From: Moringa oleifera
Lineage: Eukaryota > Streptophyta > Magnoliopsida > Brassicales > Moringaceae
DNA length: 64,000 nucleotides
Assembly: GCA_021397835.1 (NCBI GenBank)
Contig: JAJFZO010000094.1
Location: 4,316,001 to 4,380,000 of the forward strand
Direction of reading: 5' to 3'
Shown here: piece after piece, positions 12,802-25,800 of the stretch
How positions within the stretch are numbered: position 1 is the stretch's first letter
Layout: every line of letters begins with the position of its first letter
Notes under the pieces: model-generated
What the model was told of the DNA's origin: nothing
Databases searched by the model: none
The model's input: the letters and a program-made list of their open reading frames with translations, nothing else
Program-made: the position numbers and the translations under genes

Positions 12802-15800
12802 ATGGCTTCTGTGTCTCCCAACATCGACAATAGCGACAGCAAAACCCTAACCCTAGACTCCACCCGCCTCTACCTTACCGCACTCTCCTCTTTGTTTCCA
12901 CATAACCCTCCACCAAAACCCGCATCGTGTTTCCCTCCGATTCCCTCTACCTTTCCTCCATCGAAAGTCATCCCTAAAACCCGCTTCCTCGTCGACGCCT
13001 TCCGCTTTCCTTCCTCCTCCGATTTCACCGCTTCCTTCTTTCTCTCACACTTCCACTCTGACCACTACTCCGGCCTCTCCTCGTCCTGGTCAAAAGGCAT
13101 CATTTTCTGCTCCCACATCACCTCCCGCCTCCTCATCGAAGTCCTCCAAGTCCCCTCACAGTTTATCTTTCCCTTGCCTCTACTACAACCGGTAATAATA
13201 GATGGATGTGTGGTTACACTCATCGACGCCAACCATTGCCCAGGGGCGGTCCAGTTCTTGTTCAAGGTTCCCCTGAAAAATGGAGCTTTGGAGAGATATG
13301 TTCATACTGGTGATTTTAGGTACTGTCATTGGATGAAATTGGACACTTTTTTGAAAGGTTTTGTTGGGTGTGATGCAATTTTCTTGGATACTACTTATTG
13401 TAATCCAAAGTTTGTCTTTCCTTCTCAACAAGAGTCGGTTGAGTATGTTGTTGGTGTCATAGATAGAATTGGAGGGGAGTTTAGTGGGTCAAGAAAGAGT
13501 GTTTTGTTTCTTATTGCCACTTATGTTATTGGAAAAGAGAAGATTTTGACTGAGGTGGCGAGGATATGCAAGAGGAAGATTCATGTGGATGAGAGGAAAA
13601 TGGTGGTTTTGCGGATTTTGGGCTACGGAGAGAGTGGGATTTTTACAGAGGATGAGAATGAGAGTGATGTTCATGTTGTTGGGTGGAATGTGCTGGGTGA
13701 GACTTGGCCATATTTTCGACCGAATTTTGCCAGAATGAAGGATATCATGGTAGAGAAAGGCTATGAAAAAGTTGTGGGTTTTGTCCCAACAGGGTGGACT
13801 TATGAAGTGAAGCACAATAAATTTGCTGTCAGGTCTAAGGATTCATTTGAAATCCATCTCGTACCATATAGCGAGCATTCCAGTTATGATGAGCTAAGAG
13901 AGTATGTGAAGCTTTTAAAACCCAAGAGGGTTATTCCTACCGTTGGTATGGATGTTGAGAAGGTTGATAGCAAGCATGTTAATAAAATGAGAAAGCATTT
14001 TGCGGGGCTGGTTGATGAAATGGCTAATAAGAAAGAATTCTTAATGGGTTTCTATGGTGGGTTCTGTGAAAATGTTGAAAAGGCTGAAACAGTTGCTGTG
14101 GGCCTGACCAAGGAGCTGGACCAGGAAAAAGAGAAGTCATTTGAAACTACCACCCTTGAGAATAATGATCCAGATGGTCGTTTACAAGATTCATGTTCAC
14201 GGCAGGAACCTTCATCGCGACATTTAATTGTATCAGTAAATGACGACGAAACAGAGAAATTCATACAGGAAGTTCGTGATTGTTTGCCTGCATGGGTCAC
14301 TAGAGACCACATATTATATCTGATAAGTAGCTCAGAAAGGAATATTGTTGACGTTGTTTCTAATTTCTATGAACGTGAAACTGAATTCTATGAGCAAATC
14401 TTTACTTGTGGAACTTCTTTTTCTGCATCTGAGACCAGTTTGCTGAATGAATCTTTACCAAAACCAGTTTCTGTTAAGGGCAGTGAACATGAATGCATAG
14501 GCACTCCTTTAGGTGAAGGCTACAAATCTCCTAATCTGAAGATTTTACCAAAGGGTAGCATCCCTCTTGGCAAAAGGAAAAAAAATATCGACAATAAGCC
14601 TAGAAAGAAGGTAAAAAGTAATTCAGAAGTGGAAGCTACTGGGCTGAAGCAGTCTATGTTAACCAGATTCTTTACTAAAATTTTTCCTAATGGATCTAAC
14701 ACTGATGGGATTGGTTCTAAGACTAAGGAGAATCTGATGTCTAGTGATGCCACCAAATCATACAAAGGAGAGATAGATCAGTTTATTGGGATAGTGAATG
14801 GCAATGAATCGTTGAGAGGCCATGCAGCTGCCATCCTGGAGAAGACTAAAGGGAACATTAATATGGCACTGGATATATATTATGGCAGTTCTGGAGGTAA
14901 CCTCGGTGAGAATGTTGAGAGATTGGCCGTCTCTGGCAAATCAGTTCAGGTTGATTGCTCTGGAATTAAGTACTTGTCTCACCAAGAGAAGAACTTATTA
15001 GAGAGACCAGGAGATATGGTGAATTCATCTATGCAGGGACCACCAACGGAAAATGTGGCCATAACTCTTGTATCACTGCCTTCAGAAAAGTATAGACCTA
15101 TAGAGCACGGTTGGTTTTTATAATTTAGAAGTTGCTAAGTGTGACTTTACAGCCCATGTTTTAGAATTCTTATATCTCTTGAACGTGGTTGATTCAATTT
15201 AGAAGTTCATTGAAGGACTGAGCTTTTTTTTTTCTTTCAAAAGTTGTTAGTGACCTACATTTCTTTATATGTTTCTTTAAAATCTTAATATTTTCCGACC
15301 ATGGTTGCTTCCTTTGTTTCATAACCTAACTTACTGTACTTCTGGTATGTCATACGAAATTTTTAATGCTTATAAGTCGAGTTCTTGCATATCACTGAGA
15401 TGCTTGTGCAGCATGCTGGAGGGATGGACAGCCCGCGCCATATATCCATCTTGCGCGGACTTTTGACCTGGTTGAAGGTGAAAAGGGGAAGATTAAAGCT
15501 ACTGCTATGCTTTGCAACATGTTTAGAAGGTTTACTGCTGCACATGCGTTTCTGTTCCATGTGAAACTTCTTCTGGTTATGGAATGCTCTGTCACATTGT
15601 GGTGGCAACAACTAATTAGTGCATTTCACTTCCAAAATTTTTTGCATGAACCAGTTTGTTGGCTCTGTCTCCTGAGGATGTGCTCCCTGCTGTGTATCTG
15701 TGCACAAATAAGATTGCTGCTGACCATGAAAATATTGTCAGTCTACTTCTCTTATCTTTATGTTACTTTTCCATGGTTGTATGAGTGTAGTTCCTTTTCT

Positions 15801-18800
15801 TTGATTCTTATTTATTATTCTACAACAAGCACTGGTCTTCTCATTCTGAGTTTCATTCTGATCAAATTCTCATTCAAAGTTTCATGTATTTCCTTTAGGA
15901 TTCTTTTCTGAACTTTGAATAGATTTCTTTTCTATTCTCTAAATATTTAGGGAAGGGGAATTTGTTCGGAGTTGATGTTATGAAAAAAACTTGATTGGAA
16001 TTGTAGTGAGATTGAGTTAGATTACCATAGAGTGTAATAGGATGTTTTTGAAGTATTTAATCTTTTCTTACCGTTTGCTTCTCAAATTTCCATATGGTTA
16101 TGCATTCTTTTCATCTTCAAGAAGAGGTAATGACACATTATGAGTTTCTTTTGTCATGGTATGAAAACCAGAAAGAAGACTTATTCATGTTGTAACACTG
16201 ATGCAGGAACTGAACATTGGAGGAAGTTTAGTCACATCAGCATTGGAAGAAGCATGTGGAACAAGCCGATCTAAAATCAGGGAAATGTACAATGACTTAG
16301 GTGATCTCGGTAGGAAAAGATGATGATGGTCATAGTTGTTTTATTTGGTGATACCTCCTTTTTCCTCTGCCCATGAGCATTTTGGAAAGCCTGCTAAAAA
16401 CTCTAATAATGATTTTAAGGGGATGTTGCTCAAGTCTGCCGGCAAACACAAAAGTTACTTGCTCCTCCTCCTCAGCTACTAATTAGAGATGTATTTTCTC
16501 AACTCCGAAAGATAAGGTATGAATATATTTGGGTTTGGTACGAGAAAAAGGGTTATGAAATTTCTGAACTTGATTACATTGACAGTATGGTCGTTGCCCT
16601 CTGCAGTCATAGGAACTAGAAGAATGATGCTTGTTTGTTGCCTTGGTTTAGATGGTGGAAAACTTTTACATGCGTCAAAGAAATAAGAGGGCTTTTAATA
16701 TTTTGGAGACAACTTTACATGTAATTAAAGAATGTTGGGTTAGAGTTTTAAAGTTCTGGAACTCGGGTGAATATTTTGTAAATGAGGAAGATTTAGTAGA
16801 TATCATAGAATTACTAACTTCCTAGGCTAACTACATTTGTAATGTGATGCACGCTCATGGTGCTCAATAAATGATACACACTTTTGTTTCTGTTCAAGGG
16901 GGAAGAAAAAAGGATGGTGGAAAGCTTGTCCATGAGTTCCTATAATTTTTTTTGTAGTTAAGGTAGCCTTGTTTCTTGGTAGCATTGATTTTGATGATAG
17001 TCAAGAAGATCTCTAACAACAAGTAATTGAGTTTGCTCGGATTAGACACTGGAAACAAGAATATTTTTTGCAAGTCGTGGAAACTTTTGCAGCATAGGGA
17101 TTGCTTCTGATGGCACTAAGCAAAAGGAGAACCAAAATTTTAACTGCTCTTTGGTAATCAAGGATCATTTCTTGTGATGCATAATGTTCCCAAAAAGACT
17201 TTGGTGGCTCATTATTTGTCAGAAATATATATTCTAAATTTTTGGTTATATTATTGTTATATAATAAGTTAGTCATTAGTATCAACTTTCAGTTAGTCAT
17301 TAGTATCAAAGTTATTCTATGTCTTTTCTCTTTCATGCAAGCCAACAGAATCTATCTTATTTTCTTATATAGCATTCATCAGTGTACAAACAGGCAGCGG
17401 AAGTACCATGCGGAAGAAAAACTTGATAGTGAATCTCATGCGTTCTTGTAGAGAAATGGAGATTAAGTTTCTTGTTCGAACCTTGGTATGATTCTCTTGA
17501 ATATTTTTGTTTTCAAATATATTATTCAAGTAAAATTACAATACATCACTTTAGGGATAATAAAAATGCACGTATTGACACTACCCTCCCTTTTTTTTAC
17601 CAAACCAAGACAAAATCTCCTTCCAGCCAGCTGCCATTAGTAAAAGTGGCAGAAATTCTGCTGATTGTATTTTCACTAGCATATTCACTGATATTTGCCC
17701 TTTACGGTATGTGTGTGAGAATCTCTTTTGCCTCTTTTAATTGTTACGGTATGTGGATGGCATGCATTCTTTGCTGCATGTCAGTAAAAATCCACTGTTG
17801 GAATTCAGGCTCAAACTCAAATTTGAGCATCTCTTTTGTGGTCTATGAACTGAACTGCGACAGAAATGACCAAAACTATTTTGCTGTAACTTTCTAGAAA
17901 ATAGACTATTTTATCAATTCCCTTGCTGGTTCTTAATTAATCATTGAAGGAAGAAGATGACAAACTTGCATTTTAGTGCTTGATAACTGAAAGGATTATA
18001 GTATCTGTCTGGCAACATGTTAAGGTCTTTGATTGTTGTCTTTTGTTGTTAACTTTACAGAGCATCAAACTGCTTGTAGATTATTGGATATGCACTTTCT
18101 GTTTAGTATTCAACTGTTAAATCGGCCTCATCTCTGAAAACTGATTCCAATCAGGTGCGGAATTTGAGAATTGGAGCAATGATGAGAACTGTTCTGCCTG
18201 CCCTGGCTCAAGCTGTTGTCACGAATTCCTCCTTTAACTCTCCGCATGATGAAACCACAGAAAATTTGAAAGAGAAATTTCAGGTCTGATTATAAGTATT
18301 CTTGAACTATGATTCTTCCTTGTACCACAATTTTAGATGCTTTGGTGCATGTATCTCACTGTTTTGCCTTACTAAATTGAGGGCTTCGATTAAATGTACC
18401 ACTTTCTTCTGTAATTTTGGCTGTTTCTTTGGGTACTTACTAGGGCCTTTCTGCAGCAGTGGTGGAAGCATATAATGTACTTCCTAATTTGGTAAGTGTT
18501 TTGTATCTGGTTTGCTAAGTTCTTGATCCTGCTGTGTTACTGTTTTAGTCATTTGATAAATTTCAGTAAATCTTTAATGACAAAAACTTTCCTTTTCTTA
18601 TTGGGGATAATCTTGACAGTTCATGACTTTGCATTTTTTTTTAATAAAAAAAGAGAAAATAGTAACATTCTTTGCTGGTTGTGAACAGTTTTGGAACTCT
18701 AATGGAATGGTACCAGTTCATATCTTTATAAATTCACATTTAATTTTTTCTGTCAAATCATGTAGCTTTATTAGGAAAACCATGTGAGAATTTTGTGTAA

Positions 18801-19805
18801 TTTCCTGATTTCACCCTTCTACTTCATTGTACTCCGAAATGTTCGCCATCGTTGGAATGTGAGTCCTGTTGGCTGTAGTGGAAGAAGTAGGTTTTACAAT
18901 ATTGTACTTAACAAACTTGTTTCTAGTAAGAATAAAGTGAAGGTTATTGATGAACTTGTTTTGAGATTGATGGGGGGAAACATAATCGAACCACAAAAGT
19001 TTCTCAATATACTGGTGTCCTGTGAACCATAATCTTAGAGTACCATGGCTCATAATTTGTATTCATTAGCTAAATGTTCTAATTAACAATGTCCTGAAGG
19101 ACCTGTGGTTTCAGGGTATATATCATCTTCCTTAATATTATTTTCTTTAACAACAATTTTGGAAGCCTTCTTATGAAAGGAAAAACATTTTAAAAGTCCT
19201 TTTTTATGTTGTTAAGTATCCGTGGTTACACAAACATGTGAAGAAATAACATTAAACATGTTTGTTTGAGAACTCTATTATGCTACAGCACCATAATACT
19301 GAGGATGGATATCATTGGACCAATCAAATTTGATATGTAAATTCTTGTTAATTGAGCGTTATATCCCAATAGGACGCAAATTTTTATTTAATACGAGAAT
19401 GTAATAGATGATGTGAGAGAAGCTAAATATTCTTTTTTTCTTCTGATTTGCCATATTTTCGTTGTGTTTTATAAAATATGACTTGCTGCATGCTACACTA
19501 TTACATAAACTGCCGATCTTGCGATGCTGCTTGTTTGTACTAGATTTCATCTTGTTTGAAAGTTGATACTACTTTGACTCTTGTACCTTTCATTATACGT
19601 CTTTTGTTGTTATTTTTATTGTCAAGATATGAACATGGACATATTATCCATTGTAAACAGGATTTGGTTGTTCCTTCTCTCATGGACAAAGGCATTGGAT
19701 TTTCATCTTCAACACTGTCAATGGTTCCAGGAATACCTATTAAGCCAATGCTTGCAAAGTATATTTTGTGGACATGTGTATATATATATGTTCTATTTTG
19801 CGGAC

Positions 19806-19843
<38 letters not shown>

Positions 19844-22800
19844 TCATGTTACTTGTAACTTGTTATTAGCTCTAAATAAGTACCGAGTATGCTGATGCGA
19901 GGGCTTTCATTTTGTGGCGTTGTTCCATATGCTAGAATTACGAATGGTGTTTCACAGGCTCTAAAGCTATTTCAAGACAAAGCGTTTACATGTGAATATA
20001 AGTAAGTTCCTCTGTCAAATGTCCTTTTTTTGTTTCAATTTTCCTCATCATTTATTTTGTAATGATCTATCTCTCCACATCTTAAAAGCCCGGTGGATTT
20101 TCCTAATAGTAGATATTGAATATCAAGCTTATTCTCACGCTATTTCCAGCTTGTGTCTGTTCAGTTACCGTATGCTGTTATATGTTGGTCTGTCTAATTT
20201 AGGATTGTTAAATCTTTTGGCTGGGATATTGTCAGGTAATATATATATTTCTGAGGAGATTGACTGAACTAAGAATGTTAACTGAAGATCTACTTTGAGA
20301 TTGTCATGTGAGCATCCGTCTATTTTTTTGAGCAGAAACAAAAGTATATTATTATGAACTGGCACCAAGGGGGTGCAACCCTTTACATATGCACTAAATC
20401 TAGGACGTTAGCATCTCTATAAAATCAATTGCATCCTCATCATTTACAAAATGAGCACCTGAGTCCCAAAATTTTAGAACTCTGATCCAGTTCTCTCTAA
20501 GCACAGCTATTGGTGTTTCTACATTGTCAAAAGCCCTTCTATTTCTTTCACGCCACACACTCCAGGAAATTAGTTGAGGTAACATCTTCACCAATCTATT
20601 CTTTTTCTTCCCTCGCCCAATACCTGACCATGCCACTAACTCACCAGCTATTGAGCATCCGTCTATGAATGTCACATATCTATCTTGACCCTTTACATTT
20701 ATGTCCAAAATATGGCTTCTAAATTGAATGATGCCTGTTTTTCTCTTTTCCAAATGAGTATGGATAATATGTTGGAAATAATGATATAGAGATAAAGAAG
20801 CTATTTTTACGACAGATAAAGAACAGATTCTTTGAAAGACATTGTCTGCATTGATGCATGCATTTGCCATTGTATAGCATTTGTGGGCTGCCTCTTGACT
20901 ATGCAGTATCTTTGCATGCATAATGTATTGTATTTTTGGTACAATACATTAGCGATTTTAATCAATTTTAATATTAAAGAAAATCTTATTTGATGTGTAC
21001 CTTGGGACACCACTTTTTTCTTTTCGCTTTAGGCGTCAAAGTAGGAGTTTAATTCAAGAAACTACTTCATTGGATGATGAAACCCTTTCCCTTTATCCCA
21101 CCGTGTATCTGATATGAGATTCCTTGCGAATTCGCCTCTGTAATGTTCTCCCACACGTAAATTTGTAACATGCTCATCATAGTTTGAGACTCCTTGCCTA
21201 CTCAGGAGGCCAGTGACAACTTAATGAGTATTGAATTATGGGTTAGCGCATGTCCCATACTACCATGGATTGGGGTTTTTAACCCAAAAGATTAGCTTTT
21301 TGGATGGAATAATTCCTTCTGCTTAACATCTAGATCTCTCTAATGTGTGTTTAATGTGAGATTTTCTAAGAAGTCACGTGGCCATTAAGTCACCATGAGG
21401 TTTTTGGCCTAGTTTAGATGTGGGGGAATGAAACTGTTACTTTTATTGTAGTAGACATGTAGCCGTCTCATTTTCTATAGAAGTAACATGATTCATTCCC
21501 CCACACTTAAACTGTGATTCAAGCCGAAAACTCCCTAGTGACCTAGTGTGACCGGTAACTCCTTAGAATTTCACATCAAATGTGTGTTAGGTCAGCTCTC
21601 ATATCTCTATCCTACGATGAATGGTAGGGATGTAGACCTTTCATTTTCTCAAAGCATGAACATGACCAATGGGCTAATTGGCCCTGGGCTAAATGAATTT
21701 AATTCATGGCTAATTGGTAGACTTCTATAGCTTGTCTCTTCCTATGGCTTCTGGATAATTGATATAATTCTCTGTGGCCCTAGGGTGGTTAAAGAATTGC
21801 ATGAATTTGGTCTGCTAAATTTATTCAGCCAATATGGCTGAGTTATTTCTTGGTAAAATTAATAAGCCAGATTTTTTCTTTCTTTTTTTTCCTGGAACAA
21901 AGTACAAATATTTTCTATGCTTTTGGCCATTTATTGTGTCCAGGCTTTTCTAAAATGGGCTTTACTTGCTAACTGGTCCTTGTATCAGGTATGATGGTCA
22001 GCGTGCCCAAATCCACAAATTGGTGGATGGTACTGTGCATGTATTTTCTCGAAATGGGGATGAAACAACATCAAAATTTCCAGATTTGATTCATATAATT
22101 AACAAATCCTCTAAGCCTGCTGCTGGGACATTCATATTGGATGCTGAGGTGGGATGTCTTACAGCATGATGCATTTTCAATTCTTTGAGAATGCATCCCT
22201 TATTGGTCTCCATATGCCCAAAAAGAAAAGAATAAGGGAACAAATTAACAATTTGGGTCCATGAGCTGTGAATTTTTGTGTTTCTGCTCAAAAAAAAAAA
22301 AAAGAAAGAGCTGCGAATTTTTGTATTTCTGAGTTTTATGCTAAACTTTTACTCATAATTTCTCTGGTTCTCTATGGCTTCAGGTGGTTGCAGTTAATAG
22401 GAAGAATCAATGCAAGCTCATGTCCTTCCAAGAACTATCTTCAAGAGGGAGAGGGAGCAAAGATTCCTCCATCACTCTTGATAGTATAAAGGTGTGATAC
22501 GTGATCTCTTGTGACGTATGGAAATATCAATATTTTGTGTTCTGGAGCTTGTTACTTGATTTAAATCTGGTATGAAATGGATTCTTTTCTTGTCCTTTAG
22601 ATTAGACCAGACATTCATGCATCTTCTCTCTTCCATTTGATTCATATGCATTGTTGTCTACAAGTTTTTGGAGAAGGATAGATCCATTTTGGTGACAGAA
22701 AACTTACCTTTAGGAAATAATTTTAGGTTAGCACCAAAGTTTGTAATAAAGCAAGTTGAACCAACCCCAAACTTTAGTAAGTTGCTTGCTGATATATATA

Positions 22801-25800
22801 ATTTACATGGCACCATGTGAGTGCAACCCTATACATGTATAGTTAGTTTTTAGAGATTTAGGAATTTTATGAAATCTAGCAGATCCTCCTCATTTATAAA
22901 AGAATTATCCAATGCTCAAGTCTTCAGTGTATAAACCCAAGACTCCCTCACAATAGATATTGGTGTTTTCTGTGAATGAAAATAAAAATAAAGACATTTT
23001 TTGTGAATACCGTAGATGCTTGCAGAGTCAAACACATTCACTTGAATGTCGTTAGATTAATAAACTTTATTTGATAACCTCGTCTGCCATATATAGTTAA
23101 TGCAAATCTGAATAAAATGAAAAAGGATAACAGAATATCCCTGCATGGAACAGAACTGATTAGGAATTAGATAATGTTGGGCCAGCATTATGAATTTCAG
23201 TATGTCAAGTTCTTAGTTGCTTGACTGGTGCCCTTTAAAGTCAAGTTAACATCAATCAATGGAGATTATGTTCCCTTTTTCCATTTTCGTTGCTCCCAAG
23301 GAGCCTAAGGAACAAACAACATAGGTTGGTAGAATGGATGGTTTGTTTGGAAATAGCAGAGAAAGGGAATGGTAGATGTCATTCTATTTAGCATTAGATA
23401 TGCATAGCTGCATGTTTTTCTGCTATAGTACTTTGTAGCTTCTGCCATTCAGTGTCGTTCTAGCCAATCTTTTTGTTTTCTCCTTCCTTATCTCGCCTCT
23501 AGCTGTTAAATTTCTTGATTTATGTTTCGTCTTTGTTGTGTGCAGGTTGATATTTGTGTGTTTGTGTTTGACATCATGTTCGCTAATGGAGAGCAGTATG
23601 CATCCTAGACCTTCTCTGCACCCTTTTGGGTCTTTCAGTGATAGGAAATACATGGACATGTGGAAAACAAAATTCAGCTGTAGAAACATTATATTACCTG
23701 CCTTCAATTTTTCTTTTTTGTTTTTTCGGACGACTAGTTCTCTTATGTTTAATCAAATCAAGAAGCTGATTAAATATTTCTGCTACAGGCTACTTGGTTT
23801 TCCACTCCGCCAAAGACGAAAATGTATACTTTTTCCTGTCTGTGTTAATTATTTCTTTCTCTCTCTCTCAAGCATACATGCACTCACTCCTGCACCCATG
23901 GACATATAAGAGGCTCTTTTTCCTGGAATTATTTCAGGTTCTAAATTTAACTCATATCCTTCTCTTTCTGGTTAAAAATTTCAGATATGAAGGATTTGTT
24001 CCATGAGGAGGAGTTAGGTTATTTTGAATATGCAAAGAACATAATAGTAAGTCTTACTTTTTTCCTGTGCACATAATAAGTAGTTTATGTTTAACCTGTA
24101 TTTTGCTTCACAGGTGGAAGCAAATGATGCTTGTTTGAGTAATGAAGTCACCTTGAGCAGGATAAACTCTTTTCTTGAAGCTGCATTCCATTCCTCTTGT
24201 GAAGGAATTATGTTCAAATCTTTAGATGTGGATGCTGGATATTCTCCGTCAAAGCGTACTGACACATGGTTGAAGGTTTTACATGATATACAATTACGTT
24301 TCTTTTATCTTGATTGTAAAGTGATAGGAGGAAAGAAAAATGTCAATTACTCATTTGACGTTGGTGTTTCGATTGTAGGTCAAGCGAGATTATGTAGAAG
24401 GACTGAATGACTCCCTTGATTTGGTCCCAATTGGTGCGTGGCATGGAAATGGGAGAAAAGCAGGATGGTATTGAGATTGATTCTGTTTTTCTTATGTCTT
24501 ATTGATCTGCGTTGGGTAACTCCTGGAATTCAAAATGGTTAATCCTGTTTCACTTAAAAGACCAAATTCTAACTGGAGCAGTGTAGTTGAGACTGAGAGA
24601 AACGATGTTGTTCTGAACCATGTGTTTGAAGCCTTATGACTTCAAATCATGCCACATAATTTGGTCATTTTCATGGTAGATTAATATGATCAATGGGACT
24701 TAATCTATAATAGCTCTTTGTTTTTTCTTTCCCTCCTTGAGTCAAGACTTGGAATGGTTTTTTAATACAAAATTTTCCTGTAGAACCAGATTGAATTGTG
24801 CAGGCATTCATAACTTTTAAAGTAACATCTGAAATCACATTGAACCTCCGAAGTTCATGTTACAATTACTGTTTCTTCTACCATGAACAAATGGTTTAGA
24901 ATCATTTCACTCCCTTTGCAATGCTAAACTTCAAATAACTTTTTGAAAATCAAGGAATTGTAATCATTAGCTGTAAGTTGAGTTGGAGGGTCTTTGGGAC
25001 TTTAGGTAAAGGTCAGAGGTTTCGTGAGCTAGTAGAGTTGAAAGAGAGGGAGAAGTCCAATACAATAAAAAGTAGAAGAAGGGTTTCCTTTTTAAAAGTG
25101 TGTCCTCTCAAAACATAAGAACAGGAGAAGAAGAGCTGCAAATGGTTGCTTGACAGTATGAATGTTAAAGAAATGATGTATAATCAAGTATAGTTGTTAA
25201 CAATGACAACAGGAGGATCTAGTTTTATCTGCTTCCCAAATGCTGCATGCACTGACTCTGGACTTTCATGTTTCTGCAGGTATAGTCCTTTCCTCATGGC
25301 ATGTTACAACCCTGAGACTGAGGAATTTCAAAGTGTATGCCGCGTCATGTCTGGCTTTTCAGATTCCTTTTACATGGAGGTAAATGTGGAAATCAAACAT
25401 ATATATATTGATAGAAGAAAATCAAATAGTTTTGAGTAGCTGCTCTTTGTATGTCACTCGTATGCGAAGTAAATTTCTTCTGATGTTCGATAAATTTAGT
25501 CTATGGGTCAGCGAAGATCTTCCAGAAATGAGTTTTAATTATTGAGTTTCAGCCAGGTGCCTTCCAAAATTCATATGATGATATTTTTTGGATTTAGAAG
25601 CAAATAATTCAGCAATACTCATGATTTGTAGTAATGAAAGTCTTGTGTATCAAGGAGCAAAACGGTCTTTGAGGGTGTCCTACTGATAAACATGTGATGA
25701 AGCCTCTTAAACTTTTCGATTAGTAGCTCCTCCTTAAACCATGAGAATCTTATAGGTTTGTTGGATTCTCATTCTTGTAATCAACTTTTATAACATGGGT

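Noticed and set aside
13489..13815. Minus-strand frame of 108 codons opposite LIG6 exon 1
   Set aside because: Shadow of a well-supported coding exon with conserved nuclease motifs.
15507..15911. 134-codon frame on the plus strand
   Set aside because: It covers parts of LIG6 exons 2 and 3 in the wrong frame plus introns; the exons read correctly as ligase N-terminal domain.
17455..17490. ttgttcgaacc resembling a tRNA T-arm
   Set aside because: It is inside LIG6 exon 6 (coding LVRTL) and no acceptor or anticodon stem can be drawn around it. No convincing tRNA was found in the window.
18784..19053. Overlapping 80-codon frames on both strands in LIG6 intron 8
   Set aside because: No homology was recognised. 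The LIG6 exons either side join in phase without it.
20400..20921. 173-codon minus-strand frame as an independent gene
   Set aside because: Its C-terminal part is the LINE B ORF2 end bounded by a 15-bp TSD; the N-terminal part is intron sequence read through by chance.
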